From the NCBI RefSeq assembly GCF_019047785.1, contig NZ_CP077290.1, positions 3,844,001 to 3,908,000 on the forward strand: a stretch of 64,000 bases of DNA. The letters run 5' to 3'. This document shows positions 9,801 through 18,091 of the stretch, one piece after another. The notes below the pieces were generated by a model, which worked only from the letters and a program-made list of their open reading frames with translations, had not been told where the DNA came from and did no database searches. Source of the DNA: Enterobacter cancerogenus. Its GTDB lineage: Bacteria; Pseudomonadota; Gammaproteobacteria; Enterobacterales; Enterobacteriaceae. How positions within the stretch are numbered: position 1 is the stretch's first letter; each line of letters starts with the position of its first letter. The position numbers were made by a program, and so were the translations under genes.

Positions 9801-11141
9801 ATGAAAATTTATCGTCCGTTATGGAGTGACGGGGCGTTTCTCGCCCCGCAACAGTTCCAGCAGCAGGCCCGCTGGGATGCGCACGTTGCTGATAACGTCG
9901 CGCGAATGGCGCTGGCGCATCCCTGGGGTGTGCTGTGCGCTGAGTTTGACGACAGCGCACTGTCGCTCTCCCGCCTCAATGCCACGCGTCTGGCGGTACG
10001 TTTTGCCGACGGAACGTTGGTGGACACGGATCTGGCGGATAACCTGCCGCCGGTATGTGATGTGTCTGCAGTGGGGCAAGAGAGTGTGGAGGTGCTGCTG
10101 TGCCTGCCACTGCTCAGCGCGAACGGCGGTAATCTGGATGACGGGCGCGACAGCGCCCGTCCTCGTCGCTGGATGTCTGAGCGGGTGACGGTTCAGGAGC
10201 TTGCCGGTCATGAACGTAGCGATCTGGCGGTACTGCGTCATGCGCTGTCGTTGCGGCTGTCCACTCAGGAAAACAGCGCGTACCTGACCTGCCCGGTGGC
10301 GAGGCTTACCCGCAATACGCAGGGGCAGTGGGTCCGGGATGCCGAATTTATCCCACCGCTACTGTCGCTGGAGGCCAGCCCCGTACTGACGGGGGAACTC
10401 AGGGATCTCCTGCACCGCCTGTCAGCAAGACGTAAGCGTCTGATGTCGATGCGACGTGAAAGCAATGAGCGGATGGCGGATTTCGCCGTGGCGGACGTTT
10501 CCCTGTTCTGGCTGCTTAATGCCCTGAACAGCGCCGAGCCCGTGCTGACTGAGTTACACCAGACGCCGACACGCCACCCTGAACTGCTGTATCGGGAGCT
10601 GGCACGGCTTGCCGGCAGCCTGTTGACGTTTTCTCTCGAGCACAACGCCGACGATATACCTCCTTACCGGCACGACACGCCGGAGCGAGTGTTTCCGCCG
10701 CTGTTTACCCTTCTGGACCATCTTCTGGAGGCCAGCCTGCCGTCGCGGGTTATCGCCATTGCGCTGGAACAGGGTGAGGACCAGGAAATCTGGCGCGGAA
10801 AACTGCACGATGCGCGGCTGCGCGAAGGCGCGGATTTCTATCTCTCCGTGCGTTCTTCCATGCCAAACCACGAACTGCAGACCCGCTTCCCGCAGCTGTG
10901 TAAAGCAGGTAGCCATGACGATGTGTCTGAGGTGGTCAATATCGCCCTGAGCGGCATGGTCATTAAACCGCTGAGCCATGTCCCTGCGGCTATCCCGCTG
11001 CGTCTGGAGAACCAGTACTTTGCGCTTGACCTGTCCACCGATGCGGCCCGCGCCATGCTGGAAGCAGGAAACTGCACCTTCTACACGCCGCAATCGCTGG
11101 GTGACGTGAAACTTGAACTCTTTGCGGTGCTGCGCTCATGA
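9801..11141 (+). CDS. tssK: Type VI secretion baseplate protein TssK
   Basis: TssK is the trimeric baseplate adaptor that links the TssF/TssG wedge to the membrane complex. The 446-residue length is typical, and the N-terminus (IYRPLWSDGAFLAPQQFQQQ) is the family signature, as is the GDVKLELFAVLR ending. The stop codon overlaps the tssL start by four bases (ATGA at 11138), indicating translational coupling of baseplate adaptor and membrane anchor. Confidence 0.95.
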   Translation: MKIYRPLWSDGAFLAPQQFQQQARWDAHVADNVARMALAHPWGVLCAEFDDSALSLSRLNATRLAVRFADGTLVDTDLADNLPPVCDVSAVGQESVEVLLCLPLLSANGGNLDDGRDSARPRRWMSERVTVQELAGHERSDLAVLRHALSLRLSTQENSAYLTCPVARLTRNTQGQWVRDAEFIPPLLSLEASPVLTGELRDLLHRLSARRKRLMSMRRESNERMADFAVADVSLFWLLNALNSAEPVLTELHQTPTRHPELLYRELARLAGSLLTFSLEHNADDIPPYRHDTPERVFPPLFTLLDHLLEASLPSRVIAIALEQGEDQEIWRGKLHDARLREGADFYLSVRSSMPNHELQTRFPQLCKAGSHDDVSEVVNIALSGMVIKPLSHVPAAIPLRLENQYFALDLSTDAARAMLEAGNCTFYTPQSLGDVKLELFAVLRS

Positions 11142-11791
11142 ATACCCCGGATATAGACCTGATTAACCAAACGTTTTATCCAGGCTGGCTGATGGTCAGC
11201 CAGTTGCGAAGTGGCCATGAGATACAGGACGGCGAGGCGCTTTACCGCCGCGCCTGCCGGTGGGTGAAGGACGCCCGCGAGTCTCTGACCCAGGCGGGCT
11301 TCAGCGAGCTGAGCTGTGACCGGATGTTATATGCCTACTGCGCCTTGCTGGATGAGAGCGTGCTCAACCGTGACAGGCAGGATGATGGCTACCGCAGGTG
11401 GCGTAAAGATCCGTTGCAGGCCCGGTTTTTTAGCACCCTGAACGCGGGTGAAGAGCTGTGGGAGCGCATCCGCCTCATCCTGCGGGAACCCGCGCCGGAT
11501 GTTGCGGTACTGACCTGCCTGTACCGGACGTTACAGCTCGGTTTTGTCGGCGAATACCGTGCGCAAAATGACGAGCGGCGCGAGGACGTGATCCGTGCGC
11601 TCAGCGAGCATGTACCGCCCTTTACCCTGACGCAGGATTCGCCTGTGGTGGTCAAGGCACCAGGACTGCGCAGTGGACGCAGGCTGTACTGGCTGGGCTG
11701 GGCGGCAGGTTTTGTGGTGCTGGTGGCGCTGTGGTTCACCTTTTCCTCAGTACTGGCGCAGATGGTGTCACAAATTGCAGGGCAGGGATAA
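11138..11791 (+). CDS. tssL: Type VI secretion membrane-complex protein TssL (DotU family)
   Basis: TssL is the inner-membrane DotU-like partner of TssM. The 217-residue product has the cytoplasmic helical domain (YRRACRWVKDARESL; YCALLDESVLNR; FFSTLNAGEELWERI) and a single C-terminal membrane segment at about residues 183-203 (WLGWAAGFVVLVALW). This is the short form without a fused peptidoglycan-binding domain. The next gene supplies an OmpA-type domain on a separate polypeptide, so anchoring to the cell wall is split between two proteins. Confidence 0.95.
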   Translation: MNTPDIDLINQTFYPGWLMVSQLRSGHEIQDGEALYRRACRWVKDARESLTQAGFSELSCDRMLYAYCALLDESVLNRDRQDDGYRRWRKDPLQARFFSTLNAGEELWERIRLILREPAPDVAVLTCLYRTLQLGFVGEYRAQNDERREDVIRALSEHVPPFTLTQDSPVVVKAPGLRSGRRLYWLGWAAGFVVLVALWFTFSSVLAQMVSQIAGQG

Positions 11792-11794
11792 GGG

Positions 11795-13516
11795 ATGCGT
11801 GAATTATCCCGGGTAGTACTGACGATGCTCGCCACTGTACTGGCGCTGTGGCTGGTCCTGGGTTTCTGGCCGCTTTCCGGCGGGAGTCGGTTTGCCCTCT
11901 GCCTGTGTATTTTACTGACGGGCGGCGCGGTGCTGTGGCGGCAGTGGCGACGGTTTCGCCGTGTATCTGCGGCCCGTGAGCAGCGCGAAGAGAGCAGTCT
12001 GCCGCCGGAGGGATTTCAGGGGGCAGTGGTATTCGTCTGTGGCGATACCGCATCGCTGTTTTCGCAGGGTCTGGCGCATCGGGAAACGCGCCAGGGCTGG
12101 TATCTGCGGGTAGAGAATGCTGAGCAACTGCCGTTGCTGGCCCAGCATCTGGCGAACGCCCGTCCTGACCTGATACCCCAGGTTTCGGTACTGCTGGCGG
12201 TCGTGCCGGAGCAGCATCATTCAGAAGAGGGGCTGGCGCAGTCCCTGCGCGGATGGCGGCGAAGCATTGCGCTGTGCCGCGCGTGGCTGAATGGCCTGCC
12301 GCCGGTCTGGAGCACAGTCTGGGTAACGCCGCCGGACGGCGAATGCCCGCAAGAGGAGCGCTGGTTTACCGTGACGCCGGACCTGCCGGGTGTGCGGGTG
12401 CGTCAGAGTAGCCATGTTCCGCTTCCGGTTGAGGACTGGCAGCGTGAGGCCACCGGTCACGTTTCCCGGCTCTACCACGCGCTCTGGCTGGACAGCGTGC
12501 TTGCGTTGACGGAGCGTCATATTAACCCGCCGCTGAGTACCCGACAGGCAGAACTTCCGGCCCTGAAACTCTGCGCCTGCGGTGTCAGCCTGACGCCGGT
12601 CTCTGCCGTTGCGGATAATCTCTGGCAGCAGCAAATAGGGGAGATCACCACGCTCGCCCCGGACAGTGCGCCCGTGTCGGAAATGCTCTCTCTCCCGGAT
12701 GTCCTTCTTCCGTATCTGCCGCGCCGCCAGGGTGTCAGTCGCCGGATGCAGGATATACGTCTGGCTGGGGGCGTCTGTTTTCTTTTCCTCGCGCTGGCGA
12801 TGCTGGCTTCCTTTATTAACAACCAGCGGCTGGTCCGCAGCGTCGGCGATCACCTTGCCGTCTATCACCGCCTTAGCGGTACGCCGCCTGAGCCAAAACT
12901 GCAGGCTCAGCAGCGTCTTCGCGCCGACAGCCGCCTGCTTGATGACTGGCTGCGTCGCGGCGAGCCGCTGCGCTACGGTCTGGGGCTGTATCAGGGGATG
13001 CGTCTGATCCCGCCAGTGGAGGCAGCCATAAACGACTGGACGCCGCCACCTCCGCCTCGTCCGATCATCAAGCAGATCGTGCAGGGACCGCAGACGATCC
13101 GCCTCGACAGCATGTCGCTGTTCGACACCGGCAGGTGGGCGCTGAAGCCCGGTTCCACGAAGCTGCTGGTCAACTCGCTGGTGGGCATTAAGGCGAAGCC
13201 CGGCTGGCTCATCGTGGTGGCGGGCCATACCGACAGCACCGGCGACGACAAATCCAACCAGGTGCTTTCCCTTAAGCGCGCGGAATCGGTGCGCGACTGG
13301 ATGCGTGACACCGGCGATGTGCCGGAAAGCTGTTTTGCGGTGCAGGGCTACGGCGAAAGCCGGCCTGTCGCAACCAATGACACGCCGGAAGGCCGGGCGC
13401 TGAACCGCCGTGTCGAAATCAGCCTGGTGCCGCAGGCGAACGCCTGCCAGACGCCGGGCAACACCCGTGCGCCATCGCAGGATGATGGCGCATTAAAAAA
13501 TGAAATGGAGAAATAA
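11795..13516 (+). CDS. T6SS-associated OmpA-domain membrane protein (TagL-like cell-wall anchor)
   Basis: 573-residue protein that probably anchors the T6SS membrane complex to peptidoglycan. Two N-terminal hydrophobic segments (about residues 7-25 and 30-45) and another at about 327-342 (FLFLALAMLASF) place it in the inner membrane. The C-terminal OmpA-like domain (about residues 430-550) shows the diagnostic VAGHTDSTGDD, LSLKRAESVRDWM and GRALNRRVEI motifs, including the Asp and Arg positions used to bind diaminopimelate in this family. It follows tssL by three bases and ends one base before hcp. Its role is the same as that of TagL, but the domain layout differs, so I leave the symbol blank. 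Confidence 0.9.
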   Translation: MRELSRVVLTMLATVLALWLVLGFWPLSGGSRFALCLCILLTGGAVLWRQWRRFRRVSAAREQREESSLPPEGFQGAVVFVCGDTASLFSQGLAHRETRQGWYLRVENAEQLPLLAQHLANARPDLIPQVSVLLAVVPEQHHSEEGLAQSLRGWRRSIALCRAWLNGLPPVWSTVWVTPPDGECPQEERWFTVTPDLPGVRVRQSSHVPLPVEDWQREATGHVSRLYHALWLDSVLALTERHINPPLSTRQAELPALKLCACGVSLTPVSAVADNLWQQQIGEITTLAPDSAPVSEMLSLPDVLLPYLPRRQGVSRRMQDIRLAGGVCFLFLALAMLASFINNQRLVRSVGDHLAVYHRLSGTPPEPKLQAQQRLRADSRLLDDWLRRGEPLRYGLGLYQGMRLIPPVEAAINDWTPPPPPRPIIKQIVQGPQTIRLDSMSLFDTGRWALKPGSTKLLVNSLVGIKAKPGWLIVVAGHTDSTGDDKSNQVLSLKRAESVRDWMRDTGDVPESCFAVQGYGESRPVATNDTPEGRALNRRVEISLVPQANACQTPGNTRAPSQDDGALKNEMEK

Positions 13517-13517
13517 C

Positions 13518-14009
13518 ATGGCAATTCCTGTTTATCTGTGGCTCAAGGACGACGGCGGCGCGGACATCAAAGGGTCCGTGGACGTTAAGGACCGCGAGGG
13601 CAGTATCGAAGTGGTGGCGCAGGAGCATAACCTGTACATCCCGACCGACAACAACACCGGCAAGCTGACCGGCACGCGTATCCACACGCCGTTCCTGTTC
13701 ACCAAGGAAATCGACTCCTCCAGCCCGTACCTGTACAAGGCGGTGACCACCGGCCAGACCCTGAAATCGGCTGAATTCAAATGGTACAAAATCAACGACG
13801 CGGGCCAGGAAGTGGAGTACTTCAACACAAAACTGGAAAACGTGAAGCTGGTGAAGGTTGCGCCAAAAATGCACGACATCAAGGACCCGGCGTTCGAGAA
13901 GCACAACCATCTGGAACAGATTGAGCTGCGCTACGAGAAAATCACCTGGACCTATAAAGACGGCAACATCATTCATTCTGACTCGTGGAACGAACGCACG
14001 ACTGCCTAA
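13518..14009 (+). CDS. hcp: Type VI secretion tube protein Hcp (TssD)
   Basis: Hcp hexamers stack to form the expelled inner tube. The 163-residue product begins MAIPVYLWLKDDGGADIKGS, typical of enterobacterial Hcp, and includes IHTPFLFTKEIDSSSPYLYKA. The start at 13518 follows ATGGAGAAATAAC, which supplies GGAG and the stop codon of the preceding OmpA gene; an in-frame ATG at 13500 lies inside that gene. Highly biased codon use suggests strong expression. A terminator and repeat array follow directly, so hcp probably ends a transcript segment. Confidence 0.97.
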   Translation: MAIPVYLWLKDDGGADIKGSVDVKDREGSIEVVAQEHNLYIPTDNNTGKLTGTRIHTPFLFTKEIDSSSPYLYKAVTTGQTLKSAEFKWYKINDAGQEVEYFNTKLENVKLVKVAPKMHDIKDPAFEKHNHLEQIELRYEKITWTYKDGNIIHSDSWNERTTA

Positions 14010-14010
14010 T

Positions 14011-14199
14011 TACCCGTCATCCTTCGCGCCGCAGGTGCGTTGGCTGCGTTCGCTCACCCCGGTCACATAGTTATCTATGCTCCCGGGGATTCGCGAACTT
14101 GCCGCGTTACTCGGCCTGCGGCCTCGCCCCTTATGGGGCCAGCGCAGGCGCTGTTCAAGGCACAAGTGCCTTGTCCTGCGACACGAATGATTTAGGGTA
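14011..14199 (+). repeat. ERIC element with an internal ~62-bp insertion
   Basis: Starting two bases after the hcp stop, the sequence matches the enterobacterial repetitive intergenic consensus. It has the TACCCGTCAT end, the GGCTGCGTTCGCTCACCCC block (ERIC2 primer region), TGCTCCCGGGGATTCGC (ERIC1R region), CTTGCCGC and the closing GAATGATTTAGGGTA end. A normal element is about 127 bp; this one is 189 bp because about 62 bp (14110-14172) interrupt it. The insert consists almost entirely of four small perfect or near-perfect hairpins: GGCC/GGCC at 14113-14123, GCCCC/GGGGC at 14126-14139, CAGCGC/GCGCTG at 14140-14153 and AAGGCAC/GTGCCTT at 14157-14172. Confidence 0.88.
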
Positions 14200-14208
14200 A
14201 TCGTCTTT

Positions 14209-14237
14209 GCGGACAGGGGCCCCTGTCCGCCGTTTTT
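14209..14237 (+). terminator. Terminator after hcp (22-bp perfect palindrome plus T-run)
   Basis: Positions 14209-14230 are a perfect 22-bp palindrome (GCGGACAGGGG and its complement) followed after two bases by TTTTT. It lies about 200 bases after hcp and 125 bases before clpV. It could partly decouple the very abundant Hcp message from clpV. Confidence 0.75.
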
Positions 14238-14269
14238 GCTGAGCGCCTGCCCCGCGGGCGCTCAGCAAA
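14235..14269 (+). other. Second hairpin in the hcp-clpV gap
   Basis: A perfect 13-bp stem, TTTGCTGAGCGCC with GGCGCTCAGCAAA, encloses a nine-base GC-rich loop. It shares the T-run of the preceding terminator as its left arm, so the two structures are mutually exclusive in RNA over those bases. No T-run follows on the plus strand; on the minus strand a T-run is present at the left. Confidence 0.6.
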
Positions 14270-14361
14270 GAACACACAATCTGCCTGCCTGACCTGATGC
14301 GCTTTGGTAAGTCAACAGCGAGGGGCGGTAGCGTGCCCGGAACTGACAAAGAGAGAATCTC

Positions 14362-17001
14362 ATGGAAAATCCAGCCATCCTGCTACGTCGTCTTAACCCT
14401 TACTGCGCCCGTGCAATGGAAGGAGCCGCCTCCCTGTGTCAGACCCGGGCGCATGCGGAAATCCTGCCCGAGCACTGGCTGCTGAAGCTGCTGGAGCAGG
14501 GCGAGGGGGACATCACGGTGATTGCCCGCCGCTACGAGTGGGACATGGAGGCGATATGGCAGGACCTGCTGGCATTCCTGGAGACACTTCCGCGTTCGGT
14601 GCGCAGCCGCCCGCAGCTCTCGGACGGTTTGCAGACCCTGATGCAGAACGCGTGGCTGCACGCCTCGCTGGCGGGGGAGACGCATATCCGCAGCCAGCAC
14701 CTGCTGATGGCGGTGGTGGAAAAGCCGTCGCTCCTGCGCTGCGACGGCCTGTGGCCGCTGACCACCACCGGGCAGAGCCAGCTTGCGCGCCTGCGCGGGC
14801 TGCTGGATACGCAGTCCGACGAGCGGGAGGAGGTGCAGCAGGAAGAGGAATTAACCAAAAGTGATGAGGTTGAATTTGTGGGCCGCCCGGTGAATGCGGA
14901 TATAAAAGAAGGGGAGCTCAGTCCGGCGCTGCAGAACGCCCTGGACAGGTTCACCCTCGACGTCACCGCCCGTGCCCGCGACGGTAAAATCGACCCGGTG
15001 TTCGGCCGCGACAATGAAATCCGCCAGATGGTGGACATCCTCTCACGCCGGCGCAAGAACAACCCGATTCTGGTCGGCGAGCCGGGTGTCGGCAAGACCG
15101 CCCTGGTGGAGGGGCTGGCGCTGCGCATTGCCGGAGGCAACGTCCCGGAGAGCCTGAAACCCGTCGCCGTGCGCACCCTCGACCTCGGCCTGCTGCAGGC
15201 GGGGGCGGGCGTGAAGGGGGAGTTCGAGCAGCGCCTGAAAAACATCATTGAGGCGGTGCAGCAGTCCCCGCTGCCCGTTCTCCTTTTCATTGACGAGGCC
15301 CACACCATCATCGGGGCGGGCAACCAGGCGGGCGGCGCGGATGCGGCCAACCTGCTCAAGCCCGCGCTGGCGCGCGGGGAGCTCAGGACCATCGCCGCCA
15401 CCACCTGGAGCGAGTACAAGCAGTACTTCGAGCGCGACGCCGCGCTGGAGCGCCGCTTCCAGATGGTGAAGGTCGACGAGCCGGACGACGACACCGCCTG
15501 CCTGATGCTCAGGGGGCTGAAATCCCGCTACGCGCAGCACCACGGGGTGCACATCACGGATGAGGCGGTCCGCGCCGCCGTCACCCTCTCAAGACGCTAC
15601 CTCACGGGCCGCCAGCTGCCGGACAAGGCGGTGGACCTGCTCGACACCGCCTCGGCGCGTGTGCGCATGAGCCTCGACACCGTTCCGGAGCCGCTGACCC
15701 GGATGAAGGCGCAGCTCACGGCGCTGGATATGGAGAAGCAGGCGCTGCTGGAAGATACCGCCATGGGCAGCCCCCTGTCCGGCGAACGTCTGGCGGCGAT
15801 TGAGCAGGAGGAGAGCCGCATCACCCGCGACCTCGGTGCCCTGGAAGCCCGGTACGGGGAAGAGCTGAACCTCACAAAACAGCTCTCGGAATGCCGCCAG
15901 GACATCTCCCGCCAGGCGGACATCGCGGACCTGCAGCAGCAGCTCACCGGCGTGCAGCAGGGCAGCCCGCTGCTGGGCCTGGACGTGGACGCCCGGACGG
16001 TGGCAACGGTGATTGCCGACTGGACCGGGGTCCCGCTCTCCTCGTTAATGAAGGACGAGCAGACGGGGCTGCTGAGCCTTGAGGATAACCTGGCCCGGCG
16101 CGTGGTGGGCCAGGACGCGGCGCTGAACGCCATCGCACAGCGCCTGCGCGCCGCCAAAACCGGCCTCGCGCCGGAGAACGGCCCGCAGGGCGTGTTCCTG
16201 CTGACCGGGACCAGCGGCACCGGCAAGACCGAGACCGCGCTGGCGCTGGCTGACGAGCTGTTCGGCGGTGAGAAATCGCTGATAACCATCAACCTCTCCG
16301 AGTACCAGGAGCCGCACACCGTCAGCCAGCTCAAGGGCTCCCCGCCGGGTTATGTGGGCTACGGCCAGGGCGGCATTCTTACCGAAGCCGTCAGGAAACG
16401 CCCGTACAGTGTGGTGCTGCTTGATGAGGTCGAGAAAGCGCACCGGGACGTGATGAACCTGTTCTACCAGGTGTTTGACCGGGGCTTCATGCGCGACGGC
16501 GAGGGGCGTGAAATCGACTTTCGCAACACGGTCATCCTGATGACCTCGAACCTCGGCAGCGACCACCTGATGCAGATGCTGGAGGAACAGCCGGAGGCCA
16601 GCGACGGGGACCTGCACGAACTGCTGCGCCCCATCCTGCGCGACCACTTCCAGCCCGCGCTGCTGGCGCGCTTCCAGACGGTGATTTACCGCCCGCTGAC
16701 ACAACCGGCCATGCGCACCATCGTCGGGATGAAGCTGAACCAGGTGAGCAAACGCCTGGCGCGCCACTACGGCATGAAAACCGTCATTGCCGACGGTCTG
16801 CTGGACGCGCTGACCGGTGCCTGCCTGCTGCCGGACACCGGGGCGCGCAACATCGACAGCCTGCTGAACCAGCAGATACTGCCGGTGCTGAGCCAGCAAC
16901 TGCTGACGCACATGGCGGCGGGGCAGAAGCCGGAGCATCTTACCCTCGGCTGGGATGAGGAAGAGGGGATAGTCATTGAGTTGCAGCAGGCAGGTGAATG
17001 A
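14362..17001 (+). CDS. clpV: Type VI secretion AAA+ ATPase ClpV (TssH)
   Basis: ClpV disassembles contracted TssB/TssC sheath for recycling. The 879-residue length is typical. The N-terminal double-Clp domain (about 1-150) precedes two AAA+ modules. The first has Walker A GEPGVGKT near residue 240 and Walker B LLFIDEAH near 310; the second has Walker A GTSGTGKT near residue 616 and SVVLLDEVEKAH near 680. A coiled M domain (about 410-520) separates them. The start at 14362 follows AAAGAGAG. The stop overlaps the ATG of the following HExxH gene by four bases. Confidence 0.97.
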   Translation: MENPAILLRRLNPYCARAMEGAASLCQTRAHAEILPEHWLLKLLEQGEGDITVIARRYEWDMEAIWQDLLAFLETLPRSVRSRPQLSDGLQTLMQNAWLHASLAGETHIRSQHLLMAVVEKPSLLRCDGLWPLTTTGQSQLARLRGLLDTQSDEREEVQQEEELTKSDEVEFVGRPVNADIKEGELSPALQNALDRFTLDVTARARDGKIDPVFGRDNEIRQMVDILSRRRKNNPILVGEPGVGKTALVEGLALRIAGGNVPESLKPVAVRTLDLGLLQAGAGVKGEFEQRLKNIIEAVQQSPLPVLLFIDEAHTIIGAGNQAGGADAANLLKPALARGELRTIAATTWSEYKQYFERDAALERRFQMVKVDEPDDDTACLMLRGLKSRYAQHHGVHITDEAVRAAVTLSRRYLTGRQLPDKAVDLLDTASARVRMSLDTVPEPLTRMKAQLTALDMEKQALLEDTAMGSPLSGERLAAIEQEESRITRDLGALEARYGEELNLTKQLSECRQDISRQADIADLQQQLTGVQQGSPLLGLDVDARTVATVIADWTGVPLSSLMKDEQTGLLSLEDNLARRVVGQDAALNAIAQRLRAAKTGLAPENGPQGVFLLTGTSGTGKTETALALADELFGGEKSLITINLSEYQEPHTVSQLKGSPPGYVGYGQGGILTEAVRKRPYSVVLLDEVEKAHRDVMNLFYQVFDRGFMRDGEGREIDFRNTVILMTSNLGSDHLMQMLEEQPEASDGDLHELLRPILRDHFQPALLARFQTVIYRPLTQPAMRTIVGMKLNQVSKRLARHYGMKTVIADGLLDALTGACLLPDTGARNIDSLLNQQILPVLSQQLLTHMAAGQKPEHLTLGWDEEEGIVIELQQAGE

Positions 17002-17570
17002 TGACTATCCATGATACAAAAAAGGACGAAAAAAAGGGGAATAAAAAGGAAGGGACGTTACGGTTACTGACGCCAGGAGAAATCAAACTGGCAAAATCCG
17101 TCTTCATGTCCACAATTCCCTATAACAAAGTTTGGATCCACTGCGACAGCTATCTGCCTTTTGGTCTTCAGGATAACCATACGGCAATGTCTCCGAATGG
17201 AGAGATCTATTTTCGGCTACCGTTATACCATAAAGATTTTTCCCAATCGGTAGACGATTTCCAGCACCTTTTTATCCATGAGATGAGTCATGTCTGGCAA
17301 CGCGGCCATGGGATGAATGTTATTGCCCGGGGCCTGGGCAGTTGGCTGGTAAGTTACCGATATACCCTGGATGGCAGGCTGTTAAGCGAATATCCCATGG
17401 AGCAGCAGGCCCAGATTATTGCCGACCACTTTGTACTGGACAGTTGCGGATATTATTTATGGAACCGCTTGCGTCAAGGAAAAGAACCGGTAATCACCTG
17501 CGATGATAATATCCCTGAAGTAATTATCAGAGAGAAATATAAACACTGTCTGAGGGGGTTCCCATGGTAA
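16998..17570 (+). CDS. HExxH putative zinc metallopeptidase, T6SS accessory or effector candidate
   Basis: 190-residue protein with an unmistakable zinc-binding motif, HEMSHVWQ at about residues 92-99, in a helix followed by RGHGMNV. This matches the group of small HE[ML][ST]HVWQ proteins repeatedly found beside vgrG genes. The N-terminus is Lys-rich (KKDEKKGNKKEG) with no signal peptide, as expected for a T6SS payload or cytoplasmic accessory. The start overlaps the clpV stop (ATGA), while base composition drops sharply relative to clpV, suggesting acquisition in place of another accessory gene. Its C-terminus overlaps the following lipoprotein gene by seven bases, a layout typical of effector-immunity pairs. 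Catalytic activity and effector status are inference. Confidence 0.75.
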   Translation: MMTIHDTKKDEKKGNKKEGTLRLLTPGEIKLAKSVFMSTIPYNKVWIHCDSYLPFGLQDNHTAMSPNGEIYFRLPLYHKDFSQSVDDFQHLFIHEMSHVWQRGHGMNVIARGLGSWLVSYRYTLDGRLLSEYPMEQQAQIIADHFVLDSCGYYLWNRLRQGKEPVITCDDNIPEVIIREKYKHCLRGFPW

Positions 17571-18034
17571 TGAGAAATCGTATTCGCACCTGGTACCGTT
17601 GTGCCCTGCTAGTGGGAGGTTCACTCCTCCTGATGGGATGCCCAGGCCCAGGAGACAGGATGCAGTTTGATGAAACCGCGAGCGTGTACTCCTCCGGGGA
17701 TGATGTTTGTTTCTCCATTGCTTCTTCAAATGGCTACCGACTTTACGATATCGCGATAAATTTACGAGGGACGCCACCGAAGGATAAGAAATTCATATTT
17801 AATCCAGCGCTTATTATTAGCGACGGCCGTTTATGTATATCCCCCTCTTTTTATCGCTTTGCAGACGATGGGGAGTTCATCGTCGAATATCTTCTGGTTT
17901 CCAACACTAATAAAGATGACAGGGTCGCCAGAAAGATAGTTGTCGGGGTCGGCATGAAAAACAAGCGTGCTTATAACCTGCAACTAACTGACAGGGAGAT
18001 TGCGCGTCCATATGGTGAATTATCCCCACAATAA
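17564..18034 (+). CDS. Putative T6SS immunity lipoprotein (periplasmic)
   Basis: 156-residue lipoprotein: basic N-terminus, hydrophobic core (CALLVGGSLLLMG) and a lipobox ending in Cys at about residue 26 (LLLMGC followed by PGPGDR). The mature domain is mostly beta-type (DDVCFSIASSNGYRLYDIAINL; CISPSFYRFADDGEFIVEYLL). It resembles the small periplasmic lipoproteins annotated as putative T6SS immunity proteins. The start at 17564 follows GAGGGGG with short spacing; ATG at 17570 is also possible. Overlap with the HExxH gene suggests the two are translated together. If that protein is an effector, this lipoprotein is its natural immunity candidate, but no direct evidence is visible. Confidence 0.75.
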   Translation: MVMRNRIRTWYRCALLVGGSLLLMGCPGPGDRMQFDETASVYSSGDDVCFSIASSNGYRLYDIAINLRGTPPKDKKFIFNPALIISDGRLCISPSFYRFADDGEFIVEYLLVSNTNKDDRVARKIVVGVGMKNKRAYNLQLTDREIARPYGELSPQ

Positions 18035-18091
18035 AAACAGATCCTGAACTGTCTTTTATTGCGCAAAGTTTATTAATCTGGAATCAGAGCC

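Noticed and set aside
14532..16938. Long minus-strand open frames opposite clpV (up to 320 codons)
   Set aside because: Ser/Arg-rich antisense shadows of a highly biased GC-rich gene; clpV itself is unambiguous.
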